Shown here one piece after another: positions 10,908-23,678 of a stretch of DNA of 64,000 nt. Origin of the DNA: Muscardinus avellanarius (lineage: Eukaryota; Chordata; Mammalia; Rodentia; Gliridae); the NCBI GenBank assembly GCA_963383645.1, contig OY726571.1:18788599-18852598 (forward strand). The letters run 5' to 3'. The position numbers and the translations under genes are program-made. Within the stretch, counting starts at the first letter, position 1; each line of letters begins with the position of its first letter. A model generated the notes under the pieces. That model worked only from the letters and a program-made list of their open reading frames with translations. It was not told where the DNA came from and searched no databases.

Positions 10908-13312
10908 TGTGTGTGTGGTAGTGGGGGTGGAACCCAGAGGCTTTCTACCTCCGGGCTATACTCTCAGACCTTTTTTTTTTTTTTTTTAATTTGGAAACAG
11001 GGTCTCACTAAGTTGCTGAGAGCTTCATTAAGTAGCTGAGGCTGGCTTCAAACCTGTGCGATCCTCCTGTCTCAGCCTCCCAAGCGCTGGGATTACAAAT
11101 GTGCACCACCATGCCCGGCTATAAAAGTTTTTTAAGTGTTTTGAAAAACCCCGAAACCCCCAGATGTTATCCTGAAAGAACACATTTCCCATTTCCACCA
11201 CTGTGTTTTAAAAGCATTTGGATGCCTTTATTCAACACCACCATAACCATGCCAGATCGCCTCAATACTTCTAAGGCCAATATACAAAATCAACCCAATA
11301 TTAATGACATGGCCCCTTTCCAGCCTCACGAACAGTATTGGTCTTAATGATTACAAGCATGCGCCACCACGCCCAGCTTTAATGACTATATCTTTAAGAA
11401 CAAACTCTGAATAAAACTTTGCTCCTCCCTTTTTTGTTTTTATACTCACTAAGAGCTAGTGAAGCCGGGGCGTGGTGACTCACTCTTGTAATCCCAGCAT
11501 TTGGGAGGCTGGGAGCTGGGAGCGAAGGGTCACGGTTCGCGGACAGCCTCAGCTACTTAGTGAGGCCCTTTGCAACTCACTGAGACCCAGTTTCAAAATA
11601 AAGAATAAAAAATAGGACAGGGGTGTAGCTCGGGGGTCGAATGCCCCTGGGTTCCATCCCCAGACTCGCAAAAAAGAAGAGAGACCAATGATTTTACCCT
11701 ACCGCTATATCCCGTAATACCACTTGCACCAGTTAACTTTAAACACAATGCAAGTTTAAGTCATTCATACTAAAAAAGGAAATAATCCGCATTCCATTTT
11801 AATTATTGTAAGCTCTTTTCTTCATTTAAAAATATATCTTCCTAAAGAAAGTGACACATAAATATCCCCAGCTGGTTAACACACAAGCATTTGTTAAATT
11901 AGCTTTTCAGTTGTCTGTAGACCGCAGCTTTTATGGCTCCATTCAGTTCAGTGGAAAGAATACTTGCTATGCCTATTGTTTAATCCGTGCTTCTCAAACC
12001 CAGTAAAAGCCTTGTAATAGGAAATTAAATAAAAAGAACAATTCAAGGCGTGGTGGCTCACACTTGTAATCCCTGCGCTTGGGAGGCTGAGACAGGAGGA
12101 TCGCGCAGGTTCGAAGCCAGCCTCAGCTACTTAGTGAGGCTCTCAGCAACTTAGTGAGACCCTGTTTCCAAATAAAATATAAAAATAAGTTTGGGAGTAT
12201 AGCCGGACAGTAGAAAAGCCTCTTGGTTCCACCCTCAGTGCCACCAAAAAACCCCAAACAATTCAATAAGAAACTTTTATCAGAAGACTGAGACAAATGC
12301 CTTATCTATTACAAATTATCCTTGGCTATCAAAATATGAAAAGTAAGTTTGGTAGGGGGAATCCAGAAAAATACAGTACAAGGTTCCCAAGAAGCCAATT
12401 AATAGTGATTGAAACATGCTTTAAAACAATTCCATGTTTCCACAAAAGCTCTTCAGTCTCCTCTATAAAACAATGGTAAATTCTGTGCTTAGAAGAAGCA
12501 AAGAAGTTTCAGATTTCCCCAGCACTTCTCTGTAAATAACAAAGAGGACAGGAGGCACTTCACAATAGCAAGAGAATTCCTGTATACACAGAGAAAGGAT
12601 GTCGTGCTAAATACACACAGCCCTCAGTTAGCCACAGGTTGTCAGGGCCTTCTCCACAAACCACCTACCATAAAAACCCAGGCTGCGAGTAAACAAGGCA
12701 GAGTCGTGCAACCGGAATTGTCAAAGTTAAGGGAGATTTTTACTTATAAGCCAAATTTAATACTAACCATCCTTTATGAGCGCCAGCTTACAGCTTATAG
12801 ACCTGCTTGGGTTTCAGCATCCTTTTTTAGTGTGTAGGCTGGTCCTGCACCCAGTGATGGTTCTTTGAAGAATGTGTAAAAGTTACCTGTTGGGATCCAG
12901 TGAATTTTCTAAGAGTCCATCTAAAATAAGCAATAAGATAATTTCTCAAGGTCTTGCTCAACCAATACTAACAAATACTACCTTCAAATTTGAGAACACA
13001 ATTCCCACTATCCTAAATACTGTCAGCTGGGTGTGGTGGCGCATGCTTGTAATCCCAGCATTTGGGAGGCTGAGACTGGAGGATCGCAGTTCCAGGACAG
13101 TCTCAGCTACTGAGTGAGGCCCTTTGCAACTCGGTGAGACCCTGTTTCAAAATATAGAATAAAAAATAGGACGAGGGGTGTAGCTCTGAGGTAGAATGCT
13201 CCTGGGTTCCATCCCTAGTACTGCAAATAAATAAATAAATATAGAGCTAGGAGTGTAGCTCTGAGGTAGAATGCCCCTGGATTCCATCCCCAGTACAACA
13301 ACAAAAAAAAAA

Positions 13313-13318
13313 AAAAAA

Positions 13319-13362
<44 letters not shown>

Positions 13363-13384
13363 AAAAAAGAGGAAGAAGAAAAGA
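13313..13384. repeat. (GAAA)n microsatellite at a SINE tail
   Basis: An A tract followed by (GAAA)n (main run 13321-13364) and imperfect GAA repeats, growing from the A-rich tail of a + strand ID-like SINE part. Confidence 0.9.
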
Positions 13385-15409
13385 AAAACTAAATACTGTC
13401 ACACAATATATCTTGCAACAAAGGTACTTTGACATTTGGTAATGCTCCACAGACCTAAGCAGTGGACTCTATGGCAAAACCTCCCTTTCATTTCTCCCCT
13501 TGTTTTCTGAAGGCCTTAGATAAAATCACACGTGGTTATTTGATTCAGTCACGGCTGAGTAGGACTGTAGGACAGGTAAGGTAATCTGTCGACTTGGAGG
13601 CTCTTCAGATTAACCCGCGGAGCGTTTAGCCCTTTAGCTCCTTTAATCAGATGCCCCATTATCTTTGCTTCTTCAGCCAGTTGCGAGCGTCCCCCTCCGT
13701 GCTCCTCAGCGTGACCTCCTCACACACACAACTGAATCAATTAAGTAGAAAATCTATGCTAGATACAGTGCGTTTCCTTGATTCTTTTTTCCACAGAAAT
13801 ATTCTGTGATCACCTTCAGCTCCGAGTGAGTTACACTGGCCGAGAGCCAGAGCAGGGTGTCAAGAAATGCCAGGAGGCGGGTCCATTGGAGAGCGAGGGT
13901 GCAGGAAGCGAGGGAGGGGCTTCATATTTGAGTAACTCCCCTCAGCAATAGTGCTACCTCACTACATCAATGCTTTCATTTATTTTATTTTTTATTTTTG
14001 TGGTACCGGGGATTGAACCCAGGGCAATTCTACCTTTGAGCTATACCCCCAGCCCCAGCCTTATCTTTTACTCTTTTTTTTTTTTTTTTTTTTGGTTGTA
14101 CTGAGGGTGGAACCCAGGGGCTTTTCTACCTCCGGACTATACTCCCAGACCTAGTTTATACTTTATTTGGAAACAGGGTCTCACTAAGTTGCTGAGAGCC
14201 TCACTAAGTAGCTGAGCTGGCTTCAAACCTGTGCGATACTCCTGTCTCAGCCTCCCAAGGGCGGGGATTTCAAGCGTGCACCACCAAGCCTGACTTTTAT
14301 TTATTTATTTATGTTTTGTTTTGTTTTGCTGGTCTGGGGATGGAACCCAGGGGCATTTGACCTCCAAGCTACACACCCTGCCCAATTTTTTATTCTTTAT
14401 TTTGAAACAGGGTCTCACTAAGTTGCAGGCTTCACTAAGTAGCTGAGGCTGGCCACGAACTTGCAATCCTCTTATCTCAGCCTCCCAAGAGCTGGGATTA
14501 CAGTGTGGGCCACCACACTCTTCTTCATGCTTTCATTTATAAATATGCACTGTAGGCATCTACTTGCCCTACTAATATACACTATCTTTAGCTCATTTTT
14601 GGGTATTGCATTCTACACCAAACTACATCTCCAGCCTATTTATTTATTAATTTTGTGGTTCTAAAGATTGAACCCAAGCTGGGCGTGGTGGCGCACGTTT
14701 GTAATCTCAGCATTTAGGAGGCTGAGACAGGAGATTCATGGTTCGCAGACAGCCTCAGCTACTTCGGCCCTTCACAACTTAGTGAGACCCTGTTTCAAAA
14801 TAAAGAATAAAAAATAGGCCAAGGGGTGTAGCTCGTAGGTCGAATGCCCCTGGGTTCCATCCCCAGACCCTCAAAAAAAAAAAGAAAAAGATTGAACCCA
14901 GGAGCATTCTACCTCCAAGCCACATCCCCCAATCCTACTTTGTGTTTGTTTGTTTGTTTGTTTGTTTATTTATTTATTTGTTGTGGTGCTGGGGATTTAA
15001 CCTAGGAGCATTCTACCTACAAGCCACACCCCAGCCCTATTTTATTTTTATTTGGAAACAGGGTCTCAACTAGGTTGATGAGAGTCTTAGCACTTACTGA
15101 GACTGTCCTCAGGCCTGTGATCCTCCTGTCTCAGCATCCCAAGTACTGGGATTACAGGTGTGTGTCACCACGCCTGGCTCCTTATTTATTTATTTATTTA
15201 TTATTTATTTATTTATTTATTTTGGTGGTACTGGGGTTCCTGGAAGCCCTTCTACCTCCGGGCTACACTCCCAGACCTATTTTTACATTTTTTATTTGGA
15301 AACAGGGTCTCCTAAGCCAGCGCCCGCCGTTGTCTTCGAACCTGCGCGATCCTCCTGTCTCTGCCTCCCAAGCGCAGGGATTACAAGCGTGCGCCACCAC
15401 GCCCGGCTT

Positions 15410-15448
<39 letters not shown>

Positions 15449-16768
15449 TGTGGTACTGGAGGTGGAACCCAAGGGCTTTTCTACCTCCAGGCTATACTCC
15501 CAGACCTATTTTATACTTTATTTGGAAACAGGGTCTCACTAAATTGCTGAGAGCCTCACTAAGTAGCTAAGGCTGGCTTTGAAACTGTGCGATCCTCCTG
15601 TCTCAGCCTCCCAAGAGCTGGGATTACAAGCGTGCGCCACCACGTCCGGCTTTTATTTATTTATTTAATCAGGTTCTCATCAAGTTTCTGGGGCTGGTTT
15701 TGAACCTGCAATTATTTTCTCTCTGCCTCCCAAGTATTGGGATTACAGGCCCGAGCCGACATGCCCTGCTGCATTTAGCTTTTTAAAAATTGTGATTTCC
15801 ATTCGTGGTATAAAGTTTCTTTTTTATTTTTTATTTTTTCAGTGTTGGAGATTCAACCCAAGGACATTCTCCCTCCAACCTACACCGCCAGCCCTATTTT
15901 TTATTCTTCATTTTGAAACGGTCTCACTAAGTAGCTGAGGCTCACTGCAAACTTGCAATCCTCCTCTCTCAGTCTCCCAGGTACTGGGATTACAAGTGTG
16001 TGCCACCAAGATCGGCTTAAAGTTTATTTCTAATACGAAAGGAAAAATAGAAACCTAAAGTAAAAATCCCCTGCCATACCCTATTGTCCATTTTCACTTC
16101 CTAGAGGTAACGGTTTTGGAAAATATCTTTGGTCAAAGTGCCTGTGAATTACACTATATAAAATCCACCTTGGAGCTGAGCGTGGTGGCGCACGCTTGTA
16201 ATCTCAGCAGTTTGTAATCCCAGCATTCGGGAGGCTGAGACAGGAGGATCCGAGTTCAAGACCAGCCTCAGCTACTTAGTGAGGCCCTTTACAGCTCAGT
16301 TGAGACCCTGTTTCAAAATAAAGAAAAAAAAAAAATAGGGCTGGGGGTGTAGCTGGGAGGTGGAATGCCCCTGGGTTCCATCCCCAGTACTGCAAAAATA
16401 AATAAATAAATAAATACATTCCAATTTTGTCTCCCTTGCTTACCATTCAGAATATGTTCGTGGTTCTCTTTTGTGGGTCCTCTGGCTCCGTTGGCCAAAC
16501 CTCTGCCCTGCCTCCCCACTCACCCTTGGGCTTAACTCAAACCCAACTCCGCCTTCAGCACAGAATTCCCACATTAGTGGAGAACTTCACCTCCTTTGGA
16601 GCAGTGTTCAACTATAGTTTATTTACCTCTTCCCACCCAACGGCGCTGGGGATCAAATCCGGGACCCCACACTGCTCGGCCCTGAGCTGCAGCCCCGCTG
16701 GCTTCTTAGACTTCATAACCTCCTCCACCAAGAAACAGCAAGAAGAAAATGAAGGCAGCCCTGTGGCG

Positions 16769-16790
16769 CCACAGCGCCCTCTAGTGACCA
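16769..16790 (-). promoter_or_regulatory. CTCF-like site
   Basis: On the - strand the sequence reads tcactagagggcgctgtgg, a near-perfect match to the CTCF core (ccactagagggcgc type). It lies in a SINE-free 400-bp block between APELA coding exon 2 and the candidate exon 3. This is a strong motif, but I cannot show binding. Confidence 0.6.
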
Positions 16791-17515
16791 GACCCTGTTC
16801 CCTCCTCACGGGCATATATCTTTTCTTTTTTTTTAAGAGGTCTGGGGATGGATCCCATGGTATTCTACCTCCGAGCTACACCTCCTGCCCTATTTTTATT
16901 CTTTATTTAGAAACTGAGTTGCAAAGGGCCTCACTAAGTAGCTGAAACTGTTGGCAAACCGCTACCCTCCTGTCTCAGCCTCCTAAGTACTGGGATCACA
17001 AGCGTGCGGCCACCACACCCAGCTCTACTTTATTTTATCAGTATTGGAATGTGAACTTCCTGAAGACAAGATTTGGCCCCTAAAGCTCACTTACCTTTGC
17101 TTAAAATGAATGGCCCGAGAGCTGCCTTAGGTACAGGGAGTTCCTATGTGGACTACAAAATCTGTAGCACACAAACAACAACAACAGAAATCTGTAGCAC
17201 ACGTGGCTTAAATTAAATAGCCCGATGTCATGGGGGACGCCTGTGATCCCAACTACTATGAAGACTAGGAGGATAGCCAGTCCCAGGCCAGCCTGGGAGA
17301 TGAACCCAGGGAAATTCGAACTCTGAGCTACATCCCCAGCCTTTTTTATTTTTTATTTGGAAACAGGGTCTCCCTAAGTTGCTGAGGCTAGCCTCCAACC
17401 TGTAACCCTCCTGTCTCAGCTTCCCAAGTGCTAGAATTACAGACAGGTGCCGTTGTGCCCAGCTGATTTTTATCTACTTAATAAAATGCTCAAAATTAGC
17501 ACTTTAATTCTGTTT

Positions 17516-17551
<36 letters not shown>

Positions 17552-18935
17552 TGTGGTGCCCGGAGTGGAACCCAGGGGCTTTTCTACCTCCGGGCTATAC
17601 TCCCAGACCTATTTTATACTTTATTTGGAAATAGGGTCTCCCTAAGTTGCTGAGAGCCTCACTCAGTAACTGAGGCTGGCTTTGAACCCGTGCGATCCTC
17701 CTGTCTCAGCCTCCCAAGCGCAGGGATTACAAGCGTGCGCCACCACGCCCGGGTGATTCTGTATCTTTTTGCTGTCCTGCTTCAAATAATTGTCTTACTG
17801 GCAAAGATGCCATCAGAATACAAAACACTAAGAAAAATTGTTGCGATTACTAATGGAGGCCACTAAGTAAATAAAGAGCATTAGATAAAATGTAATGTAA
17901 CTGCCGAGCATGGTGGCCCACGCTTCTAATCCAAGCGCTTGGGAGGCGGAGACAGGAGGATCGCGCAGATTCGAAGCCAGCCACGCTGGTTTAAGAGACC
18001 CTGTTTCCAAATAAGGTCTGGGAGTGTAGCACAGAGGCAGAAGGGCTTCCAGGAACTGCAGTGCCACCAAAAAAAAGGAATGTAACTGCCGGGCGTGGTA
18101 GCACTTGCTTGTAATCCCAGCATTTGGGAGGCTGAGACAGGAGAATCACAAGTTCAGGGTCAGTCTCAGCTACCTAGTGAGGCCCTTTGCAACTCAGTAA
18201 GAACCTGTTTCAAAATAAAGAATAAAACATAGGGCAGGGGGTGTAGCTCGGAGGTCAAATGCCCCTGGGTTCCATTCCCAGACTAATCCCAGCATTCAGG
18301 AGACTGATACTGGAGGATCGTGGTTCCTGAACAGCTTCAGCTACTTAGTGAAGCTCTCTGCAATTTAGTGAGACCCTGTTTCAAACTAAAGAATAAAAAA
18401 CAGGGTAGAGGATGTAGCTTAGAGGTCAAATGCTTCTGGGTTCCATCCCCAGACCAGCAAAAAAAATAAAATAAAATAAAAAATAAAAGCAACTTAGTGA
18501 GACCCTGTTTCCAAATAAAGTATAGAATAGGTCTGGGAGTATAGCTAGCTCAGAGGTAGAAAGCCCCTGGATTCCACCCCATTACCACAAAAATAAATAA
18601 ATAAATAATAATAAATAGGGCTGGAGGTGTAGCTCGGAGGTAGAATGCTCCTGGAGGTCCCATCCCCAGTACCGCCAAAAAAAAAAAAAAAAAAAGATAA
18701 ATAAATAAATAAAATAAACTGTAACTTGAAAGTCTTAATAGTCTAAATTCAGACTTTCAAAGGAAATGCAAGCTACTTTTATATTGAAAAGTAACAATTT
18801 TTAAAGGTGCTTTCAACACTGAAAAACAGATAAATTCTTACAACTCTTTGTCTAGTTTTTAAAATGTAAGCACAGCTAAGTTGGTTTAACTGGATATTAT
18901 TTTTTATTGTAATGTGTTCTTTTCTTGTCCCCCAG

Positions 18936-20020
18936 AGGTAGAACTCTGGAGCTGACATCATTAGGTCCACCAGAAGAAGAAGAGAGAAGATATTCAACCA
19001 TCCAGGAGAACTTCATGGTGCCGACAGTGTGGTTACTTAGACTGAACTGTACAGAAAAGAATTGTTCGAAAGTACTGGGCATGGTTTTTTGTTCTCAGAA
19101 CTGTCTTCTTTCTGGTTTTTCTTTAGAGGGGAAATAACATATATTCAAAAGTAATTTCAGTCTGAAGCACAACAAAAATCTCTCCTCTTTTTCTACATTA
19201 TTATTCTCACACTGATTAGAGAGAAAAATGTTTTTTTAATGTCTTAGAACTCTCTAATAGTAAAATATGCAAGAATTTTTAAATTTTTCTGTACTCCCAT
19301 AATTTTCCAAAAGTATTAACGTTGTATATGACTGAGTGATTTTTTTAAAAATGTTAAAACTAAAATTGATTTCATTGATTGGCCCTGCAAAATAAGATTA
19401 TTGATGCATTAATTATTCATACTAAAAGGCTAAGAAAAAAGCTACTAACCTGTGCATGGTGGTGCACACCTGTAATCCCAGTACTTGGGAGGCTGAGACG
19501 GGAGGATCGCAGGTTCAAAGCCAGCCTCAGCAACTTAAAAAGCTATTAATTGCTACCATTATATATGATAGGTTTTAGTGTTTATGAAAATGTGCTTTTT
19601 TATTTTATGAGTAATATCCATTTAATGTCTTAAAAGGAAGCATAAAATACTAATTGTAGTTAATTTTGTTTTGAAATAGATTGTTCATTTCTGAATCCTT
19701 TTTTCTCATCATGTAATTATAAAAAGCCAATGTTTGTTTTTCTTTGAGGTTTTATGTCCTTGATTGTTTTAAATAGATGGTGCCTTAAAAAGACTGATTT
19801 AGTTAACATCAAAAATATAGTTATGCCGGGCGTGGTGGCGCACACTTGTAGTCCCCGCACTTGGGAGGCTGAGACAGGAGGATCGCACAGGTTCAAAGCC
19901 AGCCTCAGCTACTTAGTGAGGCTCTCAGCAACTTAGTGAGACCCTGTTTCCAAATAAAATAGAAAAAAGGTCTGGGAGTGTAGCCTGGAGGTAGCCTCTG
20001 GGTTCTACCCCTAGTACCAC

Positions 20021-20052
<32 letters not shown>

Positions 20053-20853
20053 TAGTTATAAGTCCAGCGTGGTGGTGCACACTTATTATCCCAGTACTTG
20101 GGAGGCTGAGACAGGAGGATCGCAGGTTCGTGACCAGCCTTAGCTACTTAGTGGGACCCTCTGCAACTTATTGAGACCCTATTTCATTCTTTTTTTTTTT
20201 TTTTTTTTTTTTTTTTGCCGGTCTTGGTATGGAACCCAGGGGCATTTGACCTCCGAGCTACAGCTCCAGCCCTATTTTTTATTCTTTATTTTGAAACTGG
20301 GTCTCACTCCGTTGCAGAGGGCCTCACTAAGTAGCTGAGGCTGTCCACGAATCGCCATCCTCCGGTCTCAGACTCCGAATGCTGGGATTACAAGTGTGTG
20401 CCACCACGCCAGGCTGTGAGACCCTATTTCAAAACAAGGAATGAAAAACAGGGCTGGGGGTGTATCTCAGAGGTAGAATGCCTCTAGGTTCAATCCCCAG
20501 TACCACACAGAAATATATATATATATAATGTTATAGCAATGTATGGTGGTGCATGCCTGTAATCCCAATACATTGGAGGCTGAGATAAGAGGATCACATA
20601 TTTGAAGCCAGCCTCAGCAACTTAGTGAGGCCCTACGCAACTTAATTAGGCCCTGTTTCAAAATAAAAATATCTCAGAGGTAGAATGCCCCTGGAGTCAA
20701 TCCCTAGTACCACAAAAATAAAACAAAACAAAAAAACAGTTGTGCCAATGAAGCCATAACATGACTATTTGTATTTAACAAATGAATGCTCATCATTCCA
20801 ATAAACTTTGTTTTCATGATGTTCAATCTGTGATGGTAAAATATGCAAATAAA
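18936..20853 (+). other. APELA: Candidate APELA exon 3 (3' untranslated)
   Basis: A pyrimidine tract ending tcttgtcccccag (acceptor to 18935) opens a non-repetitive, AT-rich block without SINEs until 19446. Polyadenylation signals AATAAA occur at 20800-20805 and 20848-20853, with another at 20990-20995. APELA in other mammals has a third, untranslated exon, and the donor just after the stop codon in exon 2 requires one. A partial + SINE (19447-19535), a full + SINE (19823-20030), a + SINE split by a reverse SINE (20065-20515) and a further + SINE (20535-20735) lie inside the block. The exon end is therefore uncertain. The frame at 18925-19137 has no homology I recognise. Confidence 0.45.
20800..20805 (+). 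terminator. AATAAA polyadenylation signal candidate
   Basis: AATAAA followed by a T/G-rich stretch (ctttgttttcatgatgttc), the usual downstream context for cleavage. It could end the APELA transcript. Confidence 0.4.
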
Positions 20854-21167
20854 ATTCAGTACGTATTTAGAGATATAATTACTGTCTAGATCTGAATTAT
20901 ATTGATAACTAGGTATTACCAGGTGTTTAACATATTATTCACTTGTATTTATTGAAAGACGGCTACTTTAGTGCCTCAAGTTAATTCCAAATAAAAAGTT
21001 TTACAATTCCTCTCTTGGCTAGAAGCTTTACTTTATAAACATTATACAATAGGAGTAGCCATTAAACCATGAACCTTTATTTTGTTAAAATAGAAGTTGA
21101 GTATTAATATGTAAAGGATGTAAAATAGTAAAATTTGACATCATTAAGATTGTCTATCAGAGTTTTG

Positions 21168-22380
21168 AGCTGGGCATGGTGGCGTATGCTTGTAATCCCT
21201 GCCCTTGGGAGGCCGAGATAGGATAACAGCACAGGTTTGAAGCCAGCCCCAGCTACTTAGTGAGGCTCTCAGCAACTAAGTGAGACCCTGTTTCCAAATA
21301 AAGTATAAAATAGGTCTGGGAGTGTAGCACGGAGGTAGAAAAGCCCCTTGGTTCCACCCCCAGTAGCACCAACAAAATAATAATAATAAGGAATGAAGGC
21401 TGGGCTTGATGGCCTATGCTTGGAATCCCGGTGCTTGGGAGGCTGAGACAGGAGGATTGCTCAAGGTTCGAAGCCAGCCTCAGCTTCTTAGTGAGGCTCT
21501 CAGCAATTTAGTGAGACCCTGTGTCCAAATAAAATAGAAAATAGGTCTGGGAGTGTAGCCCAAAGGTAGAAAGCCTCTGGGTTCCATCCCAGCACCACAA
21601 AAAAAAAAAAAAAAAAAAAGAATAAAAAATAGGGCTGGGGGTATAGCTCAGAGGTAAAATGTCCCTGGGTTCCATCCCCAGTACTGCAAAAAAAAAAAAA
21701 AAAAAAAGGAAAGAAAAGAAAAGAAAAAAGTTTTGAGACCATGTTTCAAAATTAAAAAATAAAAATGGCTGGGGATATAACTCAAAGATAGAATGACCCT
21801 GGGTTCAACTCCAAGTACTAAAAAAAAAAGCAAATAAAACTGTGGAGTGTACTTGAGAGGTAGAATGCCTCCTGGAAAGTTGACTCCTCAGTACCCACCC
21901 CCAAAGTGAGGTTTCAGCTGTGCCTGGAGGGTGGCATGTGCCTAAAACCCCAGTTAATTGGAGGCTGAGGCAACATTACTAGATCATAAATTCTTTTTTT
22001 TTTTTTTTTTTTTGGTGGTACTGGGGGTGGAACCCAGAGGCTTTCCACGTCCGGGCTATACTCCCAGACCTTTTTTATATTTTATTTGGAAACAGGATCT
22101 CACTAAGTTGCTGAGAGCCTCACTAAGTAGCTGAGGCTGGCTTCAAACCCATGCGATCCTCCTGTCTCAGCCTCCCAAGCGTGGGGATTACAAGCGTGCG
22201 CCACCACGCCCGGCTAGATCATAAATTCTAAGCCAATCTCAGCAACATCGCAAGACTCCCAACAACTTTGGGAGATAGTTTCTAAATAAAAATAAAATAT
22301 TGATGGTGGTGTAGCTCAGAAGTAGAACACACTTGGGTTTAATCTTCAGTACCACAAAAATTAAAAATAAAAGGGTAAAA
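21168..22380. repeat. SINE cluster with perfect target duplication
   Basis: Forward SINEs lie at about 21168-21375 and 21395-21610, and ID-like parts at 21615-21690, 21735-21820 and 21835-21905. A reverse SINE at about 21990-22215 sits inside an old + SINE; the host sequence ctagatcataaattct is repeated perfectly on both sides. Confidence 0.85.
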
Positions 22381-22429
22381 AATAAAATGCGACGGGTCCC
22401 ATTGGCGCACAGATACACTCGGAAATCCA

Positions 22430-22625
22430 TTATAGGTGGTATGGATGCCTTATTCGTGGAGAGCCAGCCGCCAGCCCCTGCGGGCCGCGGGGGCTAGTGG
22501 GGGAGAGCGCACCTTCCTGTCTCTGCGGTTCTCTTCCTGAGGTAGCAGACAGGCTCCCTTAAATCGAGGGGCGTGGTCTCCTAAGGGCTCCGCCTCCTAG
22601 CTTCCGGTCCCGCCCCCTGCAGGGC
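22430..22625. promoter_or_regulatory. Orphan GC-rich, CpG-containing segment
   Basis: A sharp GC island in AT-rich surroundings. It has Sp1-type boxes (ggggcgtgg, ccgcctcc, cccgccccc) and an ETS-type cttccgg. No ORF and no gene attached. It could be a small promoter or the core of an old LTR; I cannot decide. Confidence 0.35.
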
Positions 22626-23246
22626 AGTGGCTCAAACCTTTCAAAAAGTATCTTTTGGAAGAAAGGGTTTTTATGTAAGGCAAAATATCTTACCTCATTA
22701 TTTATATATTGGAGAAATTCTACATACTTTTATGGAAAAATTTTAATTCCTTTCCACAAGTGCATCTGAATAGAAATATAATCTATTGTCAATTATATTT
22801 ATGTTTAAAAATGTACTCATTTGTATATTTTGCATAAAAAATACCTTATACAGTTCATATATATCTCATTCAGCACAAGCCTACGGTTTTTCAAGTACAG
22901 ATTCTCATATTCACAGAAAAACAGTAAAAAACCAGCCTTACTAATATACAGTAATTAAATGGTTACTCATACAACTTCAGTAATTGTTCAATAAAACATT
23001 TGGTGATTTGAGTGACTTGTCTTTTCTTTGTATAAGAATTCTTCAGAGCATTGAGAATAGAATGGTAGAAATGTTCCTAATATTTGCGTCTATTTCCAAG
23101 ATTCAACCTTGATATATCCTCTACCATTGCAGATCTTTTACTTAATTTAAGATTATCATACCAAGAGTAGAGATGCTCTCAAAGTCTACCAAAAATTCAG
23201 TAGTCAGTGATATATTCACTAAAAGTGGTATATTAGACCAAGACCT
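22626..23246. other. AT-rich stretch, no gene
   Basis: Non-repetitive AT-rich sequence. AATAAA occurs near 22991 but is not linked to a recognised transcript. Confidence 0.5.
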
Positions 23247-23268
23247 TAGCCAGTTGTGGTGGTATAGG

Positions 23269-23593
23269 TGTTAAGTTGGGTCCTGCACTCATGTGACTTT
23301 GTGTCACATGACCTCTGCAGGGCAAGGGAGGGGCTGAAACCCCCCGCGAGAATTGGGCGTTCCCACGAGTAAAACCCCCATCTCGCGAGATGCATGCCTT
23401 TAAAAGGAGAGCCCGCGTCCTCTAGCTTCGGACAGGTGCGCGGGCCCCACGGTGCCTCGCCCTGATCCCCGGGAGAGCCGTGCCATTAAAACTTTACATG
23501 CCACGTGTACCGGACCTCTCTCGTGTTTTTCACACTCCGCCGTACTCACTTATTTTTATTTTACTCGCATTTAATTTTTTATTTTACTTATCA
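23269..23593 (+). mobile_element. ERV LTR, complete (325 bp)
   Basis: Starts TG and ends CA. It contains a cgcg element (tctcgcgaga, 23381-23390), a TATA-like tttaaaagg (23399-23407) and the polyadenylation signal ATTAAA (23485-23490). The R region ends near 23507, judged from the poly(A) junction of the inverted partner. The U5 part is AT-rich. Confidence 0.85.
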
Positions 23594-23595
23594 TT

Positions 23596-23611
23596 TGGTG
23601 CCGAACCGGGA
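23596..23611 (+). other. Retroviral primer-binding site remnant
   Basis: tggtgccgaaccggga lies two bases after the LTR end. It resembles a tRNA-Phe type primer-binding site that has lost two bases in the middle. The following 21 bases of leader run straight into the T tract of the inverted partner. Confidence 0.7.
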
Positions 23612-23641
23612 GAACTCTTGGGTCCCTCCCCATTTTTTTTT

Positions 23642-23678
<37 letters not shown>

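Larger units (their letters stand above)
10559..18935 (+). other. Inferred APELA intron 2: SINEs and unique blocks
   Basis: Reverse SINEs lie at about 10864-11120 (flanked by tataaaagtttttt repeats), 13976-14530 (three), 14885-15180, 15215-15410, 15445-15650, 15660-15775, 15830-16017, 16830-17025 and 17510-17755. Forward SINEs lie at about 11463-11680, 12045-12255, 13022-13310, 14680-14880, 16170-16400 and 17905-18690 (four in a row). Non-repetitive blocks without a recognisable gene are about 10560-10860, 11120-11345, 11685-12040, 12260-13020, 13390-13975, 16420-16820 and 17025-17220. A (TTG)n tract is at about 17515-17551. The long ORFs at 15075-15550 are SINE read-through. Confidence 0.6.

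Noticed and set aside
15075..15550. Two overlapping 130-155-residue frames on the + strand
   Set aside because: Read-through of three reverse SINEs and (TTTA)n tracts, shown by repeated FIYLFIYLFIY and SINE-derived text.
16427..16945. 172-residue frame on the + strand
   Set aside because: Partly unique sequence but it ends in SINE-derived text, has an opposing frame on the other strand, and shows no family resemblance.
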